In this document: one piece after another, positions 24,567 to 34,751 of the stretch | Numbering within the stretch: position 1 is the first letter of the stretch | Layout: the number at the start of each line of letters is the position of its first letter | Source of the DNA: Collinsella sp. zg1085 | GTDB taxonomy: Bacteria; Actinomycetota; Coriobacteriia; Coriobacteriales; Coriobacteriaceae | DNA length: 64,000 nt | Assembly (NCBI RefSeq): GCF_018889955.1 | Contig: NZ_CP076545.1 | Location: 248,001 to 312,000 of the forward strand | Direction: 5' to 3' | Notes under the pieces: generated by a model | Databases searched by the model: none | The model's input: the letters and a program-made list of their open reading frames with translations, nothing else | Told to the model about the DNA's origin: nothing | Made by a program: the position numbers and the translations under genes

Positions 24567-25118
24567 ATGTGGACGATTATTAGTATCATCGTTGCGGTAG
24601 TTGTGCTCATTGCTATAGTTGCAGGTATTTACAACAATATGGTTACGCTGCGCAATCGTATTGATAATGCGTGGCAGCATATCGACACGCAGCTGCAACG
24701 CCGGAACGATTTAATTCCTAATTTGGTGGAGACTGTAAAAGGCTATGCATCGCATGAGAAAGAGGCTTTGACGGCAGTTATTGAGGCGCGCAACGCCGCT
24801 ACAGTTGCCGGAACACCAGAGGCCAAGATGCAGGCTGACAACATGTTAACGGGGGCACTGCGGCAGTTGTTTGCAGTTGCTGAGGCATATCCTGACCTTA
24901 AAGCCAATACCAACTTTATGCAGCTACAGGGCACGCTTGAGGATACTGAGAACAAGGTAAGCTATGCTCGGCAGAGCTATAACGACTGCGTACTTAATTA
25001 CAACAATGCTATCCAGACCTTCCCAGGCAATATTTTTGCAGGTATGTTCCAATTTAAGGAGCGTTCGGGCTTTGAGGCTGCTGAGGCTGCTCGCGAGGTG
25101 CCAAGCGTTAAGTTTTAA
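24567..25118 (+). CDS. lemA: LemA family protein
   Basis: 183 residues starting at ATG 24567; a TTG at 24540 would add nine polar residues before the membrane helix and is less likely. The N-terminal TM helix (WTIISIIVAVVVLIAIVAGI) with YNNMVTLRNRID is the LemA signature, followed by QRRNDLIPNLVETVKGYA and the coiled helical domain ending FPGNIFAGMFQFKERSGFE. LemA proteins are membrane anchored with an outward helical bundle of unknown biochemical role, often near a TPM/YgcG partner that is absent here. The gene stands alone and ends before a strong terminator. Confidence 0.95.
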   Translation: MWTIISIIVAVVVLIAIVAGIYNNMVTLRNRIDNAWQHIDTQLQRRNDLIPNLVETVKGYASHEKEALTAVIEARNAATVAGTPEAKMQADNMLTGALRQLFAVAEAYPDLKANTNFMQLQGTLEDTENKVSYARQSYNDCVLNYNNAIQTFPGNIFAGMFQFKERSGFEAAEAAREVPSVKF

Positions 25119-25140
25119 GCAAGTACTACATAGCTAAAGC

Positions 25141-25178
25141 AATCAGGGTATCTACCGACGTAGATACCCTGATTTTTA
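25141..25178 (+). terminator. Rho-independent terminator after lemA
   Basis: A perfect 15-bp stem (25141-25155 with 25160-25174, core GGGTATCTAC), a CGAC loop and a T-run. It can also act for the opposing surface-protein gene. Confidence 0.9.
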
Positions 25179-25209
25179 ACCCGGTGTTATGAGCGGGTCG
25201 AGCGCTTAG

Positions 25210-25297
25210 ACTACGCGCAGCAAAGACAGCTGCTTTTGCCGTTTACTACGCGCAGCAAAGACAGCTGTTTTTGCCGTTTACTGCGCGCAGCAAGGGC
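25210..25297. repeat. 35-bp tandem repeat, 2.5 copies
   Basis: Unit starting ACTACGCGCAGCAAAGACAG, at 25210, 25245 and, truncated, 25280. The first two copies differ at one base. The array ends at the stop codon of the minus-strand surface protein, so it lies in its 3' untranslated region. Confidence 0.85.
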
Positions 25298-27742
25298 TTA
25301 CTTTTTAGCAGCGCTTGAACGCTTGCTCTTGCGAAGACCCACGCCCACGCTCGCTAACAAGGCTGAGAATCCGCTGAGCGCAGGAAGCACAGCAGCTACA
25401 TCGCTTGTCTGAGGCAATCCCTTTTTACCTGCGGGATTTTTACCTGTCTGAGTACGGCTTGTTTGAGCATCATTTGCCTGTGAAGCTTGAGTGCCAGAAG
25501 CGTTAGTTACTCCTACCTGCTTCATGCTGGGCTGTGGTGCCGGCTTGAGCTTATTGTATGCAGCCTGAGCATTGTTTTGAGCAGCGAGCGCCACGGTATA
25601 CGCCTGGTCGGCAAGAAGAACTGCATGAATAGCGTCAGCTAATTTGGCACTGGCAGCTGCTTTGTCTTGCTGTGCACGCGCAAGCTGCAATTTAGCTAGC
25701 TTGAGTGCCTCAACAAAGCTATTAAGGTGTACAAAATCAGGGTCATCAAGAGGGGCAGTCTCAGTATTGTTCCAAGTAAGTCTGTTTGTTCGCTCAGTCC
25801 GTGTTTGAGCAGCTGTAAGCAGGGCATGAGCATCGGCAACAGCTTCGTTAGCTGCGCTCAGGTTTTGCTCTGCCTCAGCAAGTTGTGTCTGAGCACGGCT
25901 GAGCGCCTGTTCTTTTTGCGCAACGTTTGCTTGAGCATCGGCAAGTGTTTGATGCGTGCTTGTAGTTTCTGCAAGGGTGGCGGTGAGCGTAGCTACCCGA
26001 GTAGTAATTTCCCCAAGGGTATGGGACTTGTTTTCTACTGCTAAACGGAGCGCTGCAAGCTCACTATTTGCTGCAGCCCGCTCACTATCAATAGTGGCAG
26101 CACGCGCCTTGAGTTCATTGAGCTGATGTTCTTGCTCACTGGCTGCCTGCGTCTTTTGGTCAAGCTCAGCTTGCGCAGCATTCATCGCGGCAAGCTTTTG
26201 CTTAACTACGGAAGCGCCGTCTAAAATCTGGTTTTCTAGGTCTTGTACCCGTGCTTCTGCAGTTGCTTTGTTGGCGTTAGCAGCATCAAGTGCGGTCTGC
26301 TTCTCACTTACAAGCGTATTGGCGCTGTTGAGAGTTGATGCAGAGGTATCAAAGCTTGTCTGTGCAGCTAAAAGGGCATTATGAGCTATCTCAAGTTCTG
26401 CGCGGGCGCGTTGAAGTTGCTGCTCTTTTGCAGCAAGTCGAGCCTCAGCTTCATTAAATTCAGCAGTTTTTGCATCACGGCTCGCAATTGCCCTTTCAAG
26501 ATTGCGTTGTGCCTCTGATTGGCTTCTACTAAGAGATGAGGCCTCTTCCATAAGACGTGTCTTTTGAGAGGTAAGCTCTGCAATCTGCGCGTTAGCCTCT
26601 TGTATTGCGGCTTCTGCCTCAGAAGACATATTGCGTGCGCTGTTGTTGATGGACGCTACATAATCGTCGAGGAGCTGTTTATACTCATCAGGAGTGAACA
26701 GGCGGTCGTTTGCATACATAAAGCCGCCTGATGAGAAGTGATGCGCCGCCGTGTTTCGATACTCAAAGCCGGCAACGGTGCCACTATTAAAGCCAAAGCC
26801 TGTTGCTACATGAGTGGGGTCGAGAAGATTGAGGTAATGACCAGTTTGTCGGTCGCCTCGCACTGAGCCAACAGTGCCGTCACCGTCAAGGTCAGCATTC
26901 TGCTCGTTCTCTTTAATGACAATACCCTCTTCATAGTACCAGCCATGATAGGGTGAATTTGCATAATTTGAGGCGGCTCCTCCCTGACCGGTACCGCTAT
27001 AGCCCCATGCAAGGTTTTCTGATTTATAGCGGGTGGTCAAAGCGGCATCAACAGCCGAGACATCGCCTGCTCCATCTTGGGTTGACCAGCCAAAGTGGCC
27101 AACAGCACCTGCATTCCAGTTAGCGTGAATTTCAGCGCTTGCCATAAGGTCGCTTGAAATCTTGAGCGGGTTAAGACCATGCGCGGCGCGAATCTCGTTT
27201 GCGGTCTTAATCATGTCAATAGCTTTGTATACGTTATCAATAGTTGTGGCGTCGCCAGCCTGACCCATATGCGTAAAGTTTTGAATAAAGCCAGTCTCGT
27301 AACCCGCAGCAATAGGATTAAATCGGCTATCGGTGGTGAAGTGCGTGCGGTTGTCAAAGAGCTTGCCCGTTGTATCGTTGAGGCGCTCAAAAAAGCCCCG
27401 CGAACCCTTTGCAAGCTCATTAGCTACATGTTGCTTTGCTTGCTCAAGAACTTGCTTGGCTGTTTCAAGTTTTTGATTGGCGGCATCAAGTTCGCGCTGC
27501 TTGGCTTCAAGAGCGCTGGTATTTTGCTCAACTAGCCGATTGATGCGCTCTACCGTCTCCTCCGCCGTAGTTACAATACCAGCAGCATGAGTACGAGCTC
27601 TATCTGCAACTACCTTATCGTCGTAGGTAACATTCTTTTCACTTTCAATAACCCTCACATCTGATTGCTTAGAAACAAGCTCAGCTTTGGCACTATTAAG
27701 CGCTTCTTCAGCGGTGGTCTTTGCACGTTCTGCTTGCGTTTG
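25298..27742 (-). pseudogene. Wall-anchored coiled-coil/CAP-domain protein, C-terminal part after an in-frame stop
   Basis: This frame continues the upstream fragment exactly: only the TAG at 27743-27745 separates them (Gln-Gln-stop-Gln). It has no start of its own with a ribosome site; GTG at 27658 lacks one. Order: coiled coil, a CAP/SCP domain (about 27290-26640: RAAHGLNPL, ASAEIHANW, ENLAWG, GHYLNLLDPTHVATGFGF), a long Ala/Glu/Gln heptad coiled coil, and an anchor LPQTS with hydrophobic helix and basic tail. LPQTS deviates from LPxTG in its last residue. Without readthrough or reversion this part is not made, so the anchored adhesin would be lost. Confidence 0.8.
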
Positions 27743-28639
27743 CTACTGCTGAGCGGCAGCTAGCTCATTTGATGCATTGTCTACTGCCTGTTTGGCTCGT
27801 TCTAGCTCAGCTTTGCCGTTATTAAGAGCGGTGTTGGTATTGTTATCACCCTCTGCGGCTACTGCTGCATCATAGGCTTCTTTAGCGGTATTGTAGCTGT
27901 CTTGCGCCTTAAGAACCTCAGCCTTGGCCTGCTCAAATGCTGTAGTGGCGCTTGTTACCTTGTTTTGTGCCTCATCAAGCGATGCGGTAATGGTGGCAAG
28001 ATTGGTCTCAGCCGAGGCAACACGCTCTTGAGCAGCATTGAGGTCTTGGCTCGCTTGTTTTTGGTCTTGTTGAGCGCGTGCAAGATTAGCCTGGTCTTCT
28101 GCGAGCTTTTCGGCTGCTCCAGGATTTGCGTCTGCTAGTTCTTTCTGCTTTTGCTTAGCTGCCTCAAGCTCTTGCGTGGCAGTCTCTACAGCTGTTTTCT
28201 TAGCCTCTACATCGTTTGCAGCCCTAACAAGAGCATCTTCAGCAGCATCTTGTTCTTTTTCGGCCTCAGCAAGCGATTGAAGAGCAGCTGCTTTTATTTG
28301 CTCAAATGCTTGTTCACCAGCATTTTGGGCGTTCAACGTTGCTTGTTCAGCATCTGCAACAGCTTGATGAGTGGTATCGATATCAGCCTGTACTGCTGCT
28401 AGAACACGGTCTGCAGCATCTTTTGCTTGCTTTTTAGATTCAGTATCTTTTTTAGCTTGCGCAAGTTGAGCAGATGCCTGCTCAAAGGTTTGAGGAGCGG
28501 CGGCGTTGTTTATATGTTCTACCGGGGAGAGTTCTGCGGCGGACTGAGCAAGTACAGGAACCATGCCTTGGGAAATCAAGCTCGCTACGGTGCCTGTTGC
28601 AACAACGGCACGTGCAGGTAACTTACTACGTTTAATCAT
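27743..28639 (-). CDS. N-terminal fragment of the split coiled-coil surface protein
   Basis: ATG 28639 has AGG six bases upstream; ATG at 28651 is an in-frame alternative. A basic signal peptide (MIKRSKLPARAVVATGTVAS, cleavage probably after VLAQS) leads into an Ala/Glu/Gln-rich heptad coiled coil that fills the remainder. The frame ends at TAG 27743-27745 within a run of CAG/CAA codons, so one C-to-T change would have created it. Without the downstream part the product is secreted but not wall-anchored. I cannot exclude a sequencing error or suppression. Confidence 0.75.
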   Translation of the reverse strand: MIKRSKLPARAVVATGTVASLISQGMVPVLAQSAAELSPVEHINNAAAPQTFEQASAQLAQAKKDTESKKQAKDAADRVLAAVQADIDTTHQAVADAEQATLNAQNAGEQAFEQIKAAALQSLAEAEKEQDAAEDALVRAANDVEAKKTAVETATQELEAAKQKQKELADANPGAAEKLAEDQANLARAQQDQKQASQDLNAAQERVASAETNLATITASLDEAQNKVTSATTAFEQAKAEVLKAQDSYNTAKEAYDAAVAAEGDNNTNTALNNGKAELERAKQAVDNASNELAAAQQ

Positions 28640-28651
28640 GCTAAACCTCAT

Positions 28652-28971
28652 GTTCTACAGACCAAGTTAGCCTGTGTTCTACATTTACAATGGGGAGTAG
28701 TTTATATTGTTTTAATATCCTCGACTAGATTAGTGGACAAAAATATAGAGTCTGTATCGCTAGAGCTTAAGAATTGGTAGAGATTTGCAACTTACTTGTG
28801 CAAGTCTAAAATCTGTACATTGAGAGGACATGACTATATAAAGTCTGCTGAGTTGTTTTAACGTTGACACTATGAGTTTGTGCTTTAGGTTTTGATTACT
28901 TGCTCTTGCATGCTGGTATTAAGATTAGGTCTTTACGTGTGTTGTGGGCATGGTAAAATACCCAAGCTTGT
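28652..28971. promoter_or_regulatory. AT-rich interval with tRNA promoter
   Basis: The 320 bp between the surface gene and the tRNA are AT-rich and contain no gene. TTTACG (28932-28937), a 16-base spacer and TAAAAT (28954-28959) form a promoter 12 bases before the tRNA. The minus-strand promoter of the surface gene must also lie here but no box stands out. Confidence 0.5.
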
Positions 28972-29061
28972 GGAGAGATGGCAGAGCGGTTGAATGCGGC
29001 GGTCTTGAAAACCGTTAGGCGCGTGAGCGTCTCGGGGGTTCAAATCCCCCTCTCTCCGCCA
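28972..29061 (+). tRNA. tRNA-Ser (anticodon TGA), CCA encoded
   Basis: 90 bases with a seven-pair acceptor stem (GGAGAGA/TCTCTCC), anticodon stem CGGTC... with loop holding TGA, a long class II variable arm (AGGCGCGTGAGCGTCT) and T-arm GGGGGTTCAAATCCCCC. The discriminator G is followed by encoded CCA. The long variable arm confirms serine. Confidence 0.97.
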
Positions 29062-29183
29062 CGTGTATTGAGTATGAACTCGTTTCCTTTAGAGTGGAAT
29101 AACTACATCACGCATGTGTGCTACGCAGAACATGCTTAGACGTAGTTATTCCACTCATGTACTCGTTCTACTGTCAATTGATG
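29040..29183. repeat. 144-bp direct repeat, copy 1 (includes tRNA-Ser 3' end)
   Basis: Identical to 29348-29491 except at two positions. Begins inside the T-arm of the tRNA, so 22 bases of the tRNA are duplicated. Inside, 29092-29106 and 29142-29156 form a perfect 15-bp stem (GAGTGGAATAACTAC) with an inner GCATGT/ACATGC pair, a 65-base hairpin that probably terminates tRNA transcription. Confidence 0.9.
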
Positions 29184-29347
29184 AAATTAATACTTAGTTT
29201 AGGTAGAACTCAGGTTTAATACAGGTTATTAGATTTGAAGCCATTAAATTGCTTGTTTAGTGTTGAAGAGGGAGCCGAAAAGCAAGCAAAGTTCAACAAG
29301 CGATGCAGGACGGGGTAAAACTATTGCAGCGGCTGGCGCAAAGCGCC

Positions 29348-29491
29348 TCAAATCCCCCTCTCTCCGCCACGTGTATTGAGTATGAACTCGTTTCCTTTAG
29401 AGTGGAATAACTACATCACGCATGTGTGCTACGCAGAACATGCTTAGACGTAGTTATTCCACTCATGCACTCGTTCTACCGTCAATTGATG
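29348..29491. repeat. 144-bp direct repeat, copy 2 (tRNA-Ser 3' end remnant)
   Basis: Second copy, 308 bp downstream of the first, again with the 65-base hairpin (29400-29464). It begins exactly at TCAAATCCCCC of the T-arm but has no tRNA 5' part. The 164 bp between the copies hold no gene. The pattern resembles an attachment-site duplication left by an element that integrated in the tRNA, or a local duplication. Confidence 0.85.
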
Positions 29492-29748
29492 TATTAACTA
29501 CTGGTTTTGGTGACGGATATTTTTTGCCTAAAGGTCAAAAAATTGCAGAAATCAGAAGGAATGAGCAAAGTAATACTTGAGAAAGAAACAAATAAGTCCA
29601 AGGTCATACCGCTTTAACTGCGGTATATAAAACTTTTTAATTCATAATTAAGCGGACTTAAAAGGTGAGGTTGCAAAACAAATGCGCACCTTAACATTGA
29701 ACGCGAGCTTCAGCCTCTTTATCGGTCAATCTAGTAAAGGAAAGAGTG
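29492..29748. promoter_or_regulatory. Leader region of LPKTG protein gene
   Basis: AT-rich interval with a small hairpin ATACCGC/GCGGTAT (29606-29612 with 29620-29626), flanked more widely by AAGTCC and GGACTT. No gene is visible. The hairpin may be an operator or an mRNA leader structure. Confidence 0.35.
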
Positions 29749-30546
29749 ATGCTAATGTATAAGCAGAAGCCATCAAAGCTTGCTCGCGTAGCTGTAGCAG
29801 CAAGCACCACCGCTGTATTGGTAGCCGGAAGCGTCGTACCTGCGTTTGCTGCTGAGGGTCCTCAGCCAACAAATTCTTCTGAGCCCGTCAGCCGCAATGT
29901 AACTGTTGGTCAGCCTGCGGGTCCTGTCGTTGAGAGCCCAGCAGTAGTTGCCGCAAAAGAGGCTCTTAAGAAGGCCAAGGAAGCACATGCTGATGCTGAC
30001 GCATGGTTGAACTCCATGCTCAAAAACTACAAAGATGTGGGCACAGCGCAAGAGGCAGAGGTCACTAGGCTTAATGGTGAAATTGAGGCTACTGAAGCAA
30101 CCATTAATGGCGATATGTCTCTGGACGAGCGTAAGGCTGCCCTCGATAAGATTGCTGGGCTTAAAAAGCAGATAGAGTCCGCACATAAGACCGTGCAAGA
30201 GGCTGCCAAAAAGCTTGATGAAGCTCGTAGCAATAAGCTAGCTGCCGAGAAGGCTGTTAAGGCTGCTGAGGAAGCCCTTGCAAATGCTGAAAAAGGAGCC
30301 CCTGCCGTTAATGCTGAGCTTCCTAAGAAAGAGGCTGGACAGGCTGCAGAGACTGGTATGACCGAAGAGCCTAAGATGACTGATTCCAAGATGGCAGATG
30401 CCAAGAAGGATGATAAGAAGGCTGCTAAGCAGGTCAAGGGCAAGCTTCCCAAGACTGGCGATGCTTCCGCCATCATGGGTGTAGTTGCTACACTTGGTAC
30501 GGCTGTACTGGGCTTTGGTGCTGCTGCTAAGGGTAAGCGCAACTAA
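29749..30546 (+). CDS. Small LPxTG-anchored coiled-coil surface protein
   Basis: 265 residues from ATG 29749, seven bases after AAAGGA; GTG 29746 and ATG 29755 are alternatives. Signal peptide (LARVAVAASTTAVLVAGSVV, ending AFAAE), a Pro/Ser-rich stretch, a heptad coiled coil (about 65-180), a Lys/Asp/Ala region and a canonical LPKTG signal with hydrophobic helix and basic KGKRN tail. The signal peptide resembles that of the split surface protein on the other side of the tRNA, so the two may be related in origin. It is a sortase substrate; no binding domain is recognised. Confidence 0.88.
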   Translation: MLMYKQKPSKLARVAVAASTTAVLVAGSVVPAFAAEGPQPTNSSEPVSRNVTVGQPAGPVVESPAVVAAKEALKKAKEAHADADAWLNSMLKNYKDVGTAQEAEVTRLNGEIEATEATINGDMSLDERKAALDKIAGLKKQIESAHKTVQEAAKKLDEARSNKLAAEKAVKAAEEALANAEKGAPAVNAELPKKEAGQAAETGMTEEPKMTDSKMADAKKDDKKAAKQVKGKLPKTGDASAIMGVVATLGTAVLGFGAAAKGKRN

Positions 30547-30574
30547 GCTTCATAAGCTATAGCAAACTAAGCGA

Positions 30575-30606
30575 GGCTGCTAACCTTTGGTTGGCAGCCT
30601 TTTTTG
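30575..30606 (+). terminator. Rho-independent terminator after LPKTG gene
   Basis: GGCTGCTAACC pairs with GGTTGGCAGCC around a TTT loop and is followed by six or more T. Confidence 0.92.
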
Positions 30607-30785
30607 AACAAAAACATTAAGCACGGTTCAAAGGAAACAAAAACAGCAAAAATAAAAATAAGCCATTGTCTAGCTTAGACATTAACCGTTAATCAAGTGT
30701 ATTAGTTTTGCTGAGCATTTTAAATCATGGCATCAGTTGAGTTTCTACCATGGGATTAATGTACAGCAAGTCATAGGAGAATCTA

Positions 30786-31052
30786 GTGAATTTTGGCAAA
30801 GCGGTACGTAGGAGAGCCGCTGAGTTAGGACTTTCACAAACTCAGCTGTGCCTTATGACCGGAATTTCAAATGCATATATGTCAATGCTCATGAACTCTA
30901 AAATTGATGATCCGCGCATTGGCCGGGTGGCGGTGATAGCTCATGCGTTGAAGCTCAGCCTTGACGAACTTGTTGAGCGTGCAAAAATTGAAGATGAGAA
31001 AGTAATTCTTCGCAAAAATAGTCGCGGGGGGGGGGACTTCGCAGATAAATAG
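30786..31052 (+). CDS. XRE-family helix-turn-helix protein with G10 tract near C-terminus
   Basis: 88 residues, GTG start at 30786 after AGGAGA. The HTH (about 4-60) reads FGKAVRRRAAELGLSQTQLC, then TGISNAYMSMLMNSK, and ends in ALKLSLDELVERA, a Cro/CI-type DNA-binding domain. Near the end, ten consecutive G (31026-31035) encode Gly-Gly-Gly and the first base of Asp. Losing one G would replace the last residues and extend the protein by several codons; gaining one would also change the tail. Such tracts are slippage-prone. The neighbouring surface-protein genes are possible targets; that is inference. Confidence 0.85.
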   Translation: MNFGKAVRRRAAELGLSQTQLCLMTGISNAYMSMLMNSKIDDPRIGRVAVIAHALKLSLDELVERAKIEDEKVILRKNSRGGGDFADK

Positions 31053-31097
31053 AGTTTGTGACGCCCTCAATTAAACTGCCTTCTAATGGCAGAGCAT

Positions 31098-31152
31098 AAA
31101 AAACGAACCTCGACCCGTTGGCTTTAGGTGCCACAAATCAAGGTTCGTTTTT
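31098..31152 (+). terminator. Terminator-like hairpin between XRE gene and ferredoxin gene
   Basis: AAAACGAACCT (31100-31110) pairs with AGGTTCGTTTT (31141-31151), with a smaller TTGGC/GCCA stem inside. A-rich on one side and T-rich on the other, so it can end transcription from both converging genes. Confidence 0.75.
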
Positions 31153-31228
31153 CATGAACGAGCTAAAACAAGTTAAAGCATATTTGTTTTAGACCATCGT
31201 TTGAAATTGTGTTTATACGTGAATACGC

Positions 31229-31414
31229 CTACTCTTCAACAATTTCGGTAATGGCGCCTGCTGGGCAAGCATCCTGACATGCAGCACAGGCAACGCAAGA
31301 CTCTTCGTCTACTACGGTTGCAACGTCCTCAAGCTCAAGAACGCCCGTTGGGCATGCGTCTACGCAGACACCACAGGCAATGCACTCATCGGCATCAATT
31401 ACGGGATGTGACAT
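31229..31414 (-). CDS. 2[4Fe-4S] ferredoxin
   Basis: 61 residues. Start at minus-strand ATG 31414 with GAGAGGA upstream; longer frames only add unlikely sequence. Two CxxCxxCxxxCP motifs (CIACGVCVDACP and CVACAACQDACP) each bind one 4Fe-4S cluster, giving the classic clostridial-type low-potential electron carrier of anaerobes. The short length and spacing are standard. It is monocistronic, and the 360 bp upstream, before dnaK, hold its promoter and the heat-shock operator. Partner enzymes cannot be told. Confidence 0.95.
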   Translation of the reverse strand: MSHPVIDADECIACGVCVDACPTGVLELEDVATVVDEESCVACAACQDACPAGAITEIVEE

Positions 31415-31666
31415 AGTTATTCCTCTCTGTATTTCGGCCACGGACTTCAGGCCGAATCCCCTGGCTAAATGTACCACCACCCGCGCACATTGCAATGAGT
31501 TTTACTTAGTTTCTCATACCGTTCACCGAGTAATATTTGGCTAACTACCTGCGGCTTATTGTTTTGAAGCTGAATACAAACGCTACGCTTCCCACTGGGG
31601 ACATTGTGCGTATATCTGAACATGGGAAAATGCGATATTTCAAGACTTAACTTGTGAAGAATAAGA

Positions 31667-31691
31667 AATCTTATATGAATCGACTTAGATT
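31667..31691. promoter_or_regulatory. Candidate HspR operator upstream of dnaK
   Basis: A 25-base element, AATCT...AGATT at its ends with centre TATATGAATCGACTT, lies just before TTGTAT and TATAGT boxes (31692, 31717). The same element with two changes stands before clpB at 48776-48800. The arms AATCTTATAT and (reverse) AATCTAAGTC make an imperfect inverted repeat. It differs from the Streptomyces HAIR consensus (CTTGAGT-N7-ACTCAAG) but has similar size and setting. Confidence 0.6.
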
Positions 31692-31730
31692 TTGTATATG
31701 TGAGCGCAATAGGGGATATAGTATCCCTGA

Positions 31731-33665
<1,935 letters not shown>

Positions 33666-33764
33666 GCAACGTTGCTTAGTTTTGAGCGCTGAGGGTTGCA
33701 TGGGCATAAATTGTGGGTGCAGCCCTCACGTTAATACGGTTGAGCCGACATAAGGGAGTCTGAC

Positions 33765-34550
33765 ATGAAGGTCCCCGTTGAAGATGCATATAACACTCAT
33801 AAAGGAGCGTCTGATTGCGGAGAAGATACCCAGGCACCTGACTCAGAGGTGGTTGAGATGACTGAAGAAGAGATGGTAGAAGCGGCAATTCGTGCAGGCG
33901 AACAGGCTGCTGAAGATGATATAAAGCTCAAGCTTGAGCAGGTACAAGCTGAGATAGTTGATGTTCGGCGTGAGCTTGAAGAGGCAGAGGCTGCGCGTTT
34001 AGCTGCTGATGAGCGTGCTCAGGAGGCGCAGGAGCGTACGAGTCGTTTGCAGGCAGATTGGGAAAACTATCGTCGCCGCACGGCAAAGGAGCGTATTGAA
34101 GAGCGGGAGCGTGCAACTGAGAAGCTCATTTGCGCAATTTTCCCCGTGCTTGATGATATGGAACGCGCACTTGAGCATGCGCGCACACAAGAGATGAGCG
34201 AGTCATTGTCTCAGTTTGTTGAGGGAGTAGATGCGGTTAGGGCTAAGCTGATGGCTGTGTTGTCGCAAGAAGGCGTTGCAGCTATTGACCCTGCGGGAGC
34301 CGCATTTGACCCTATGATTCATCAGGCTGTTGGCAGGGTTGAAGATAGTGAGCAGTTTGTAGATACAGTACATGATGTGTATCAAAAGGGTTACACCTTA
34401 GCCGGTAAGGTATTGCGTCCTGCGATGGTTACCGTGACCTATGGGGGTGCTACGCGCCCAGCTCCAGAACCAGAAGAAGCCACTGAGGAGCCAGCTTGTG
34501 AGCTTGATGGAGAAGAAACATCTGCTCAAGGAGATGTAGCTAGCGAGTAA
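33765..34550 (+). CDS. grpE: Nucleotide exchange factor GrpE
   Basis: 261 residues, AGGGAG ribosome site. GrpE opens the DnaK nucleotide cleft to release ADP. An acidic N-terminal region precedes the long dimerising coiled coil (about 55-115, ending RLQADWENYRRRTAKER), then the four-helix bundle (FPVLDDMERALEHA) and the beta wing with the typical FDPMIHQAVGRVE and VYQKGYTLAGKVLRPAMVTV. It has an unusual acidic C-terminal extension of about 30 residues after the wing. It lies 99 bases after dnaK. Confidence 0.97.
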   Translation: MKVPVEDAYNTHKGASDCGEDTQAPDSEVVEMTEEEMVEAAIRAGEQAAEDDIKLKLEQVQAEIVDVRRELEEAEAARLAADERAQEAQERTSRLQADWENYRRRTAKERIEERERATEKLICAIFPVLDDMERALEHARTQEMSESLSQFVEGVDAVRAKLMAVLSQEGVAAIDPAGAAFDPMIHQAVGRVEDSEQFVDTVHDVYQKGYTLAGKVLRPAMVTVTYGGATRPAPEPEEATEEPACELDGEETSAQGDVASE

Positions 34551-34563
34551 CAAACACCAATAC

Positions 34564-34596
34564 GGCTCCGGAGCACCCAAGCATCGGAGCCTTGTT
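34564..34596 (+). terminator. Hairpin between grpE and dnaJ
   Basis: GGCTCCG and CGGAGCC pair around a 14-base loop, followed by TTGTTGT. The imperfect T-run suggests partial termination or mRNA processing inside the operon rather than its end. Confidence 0.5.
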
Positions 34597-34751
34597 GTAT
34601 GGGCAAGCTGACGACAAGTCCGGTATCTGTTGCGTCGTGGGTAAAAGCTGGGGTTTCTGCTGATAGACCCTACGTTATATGCGCAAGACAGCTGTAGCTA
34701 GGGCATAACGGAGTGCTGAGCTTTAGTTAGCTTTATGAAAGGAGGCTTATT

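Noticed and set aside
31226-31228. Link of the ferredoxin gene to the heat-shock operon
   Set aside because: It is on the opposite strand, and iron-sulfur ferredoxins are common single genes; nothing shows shared control.
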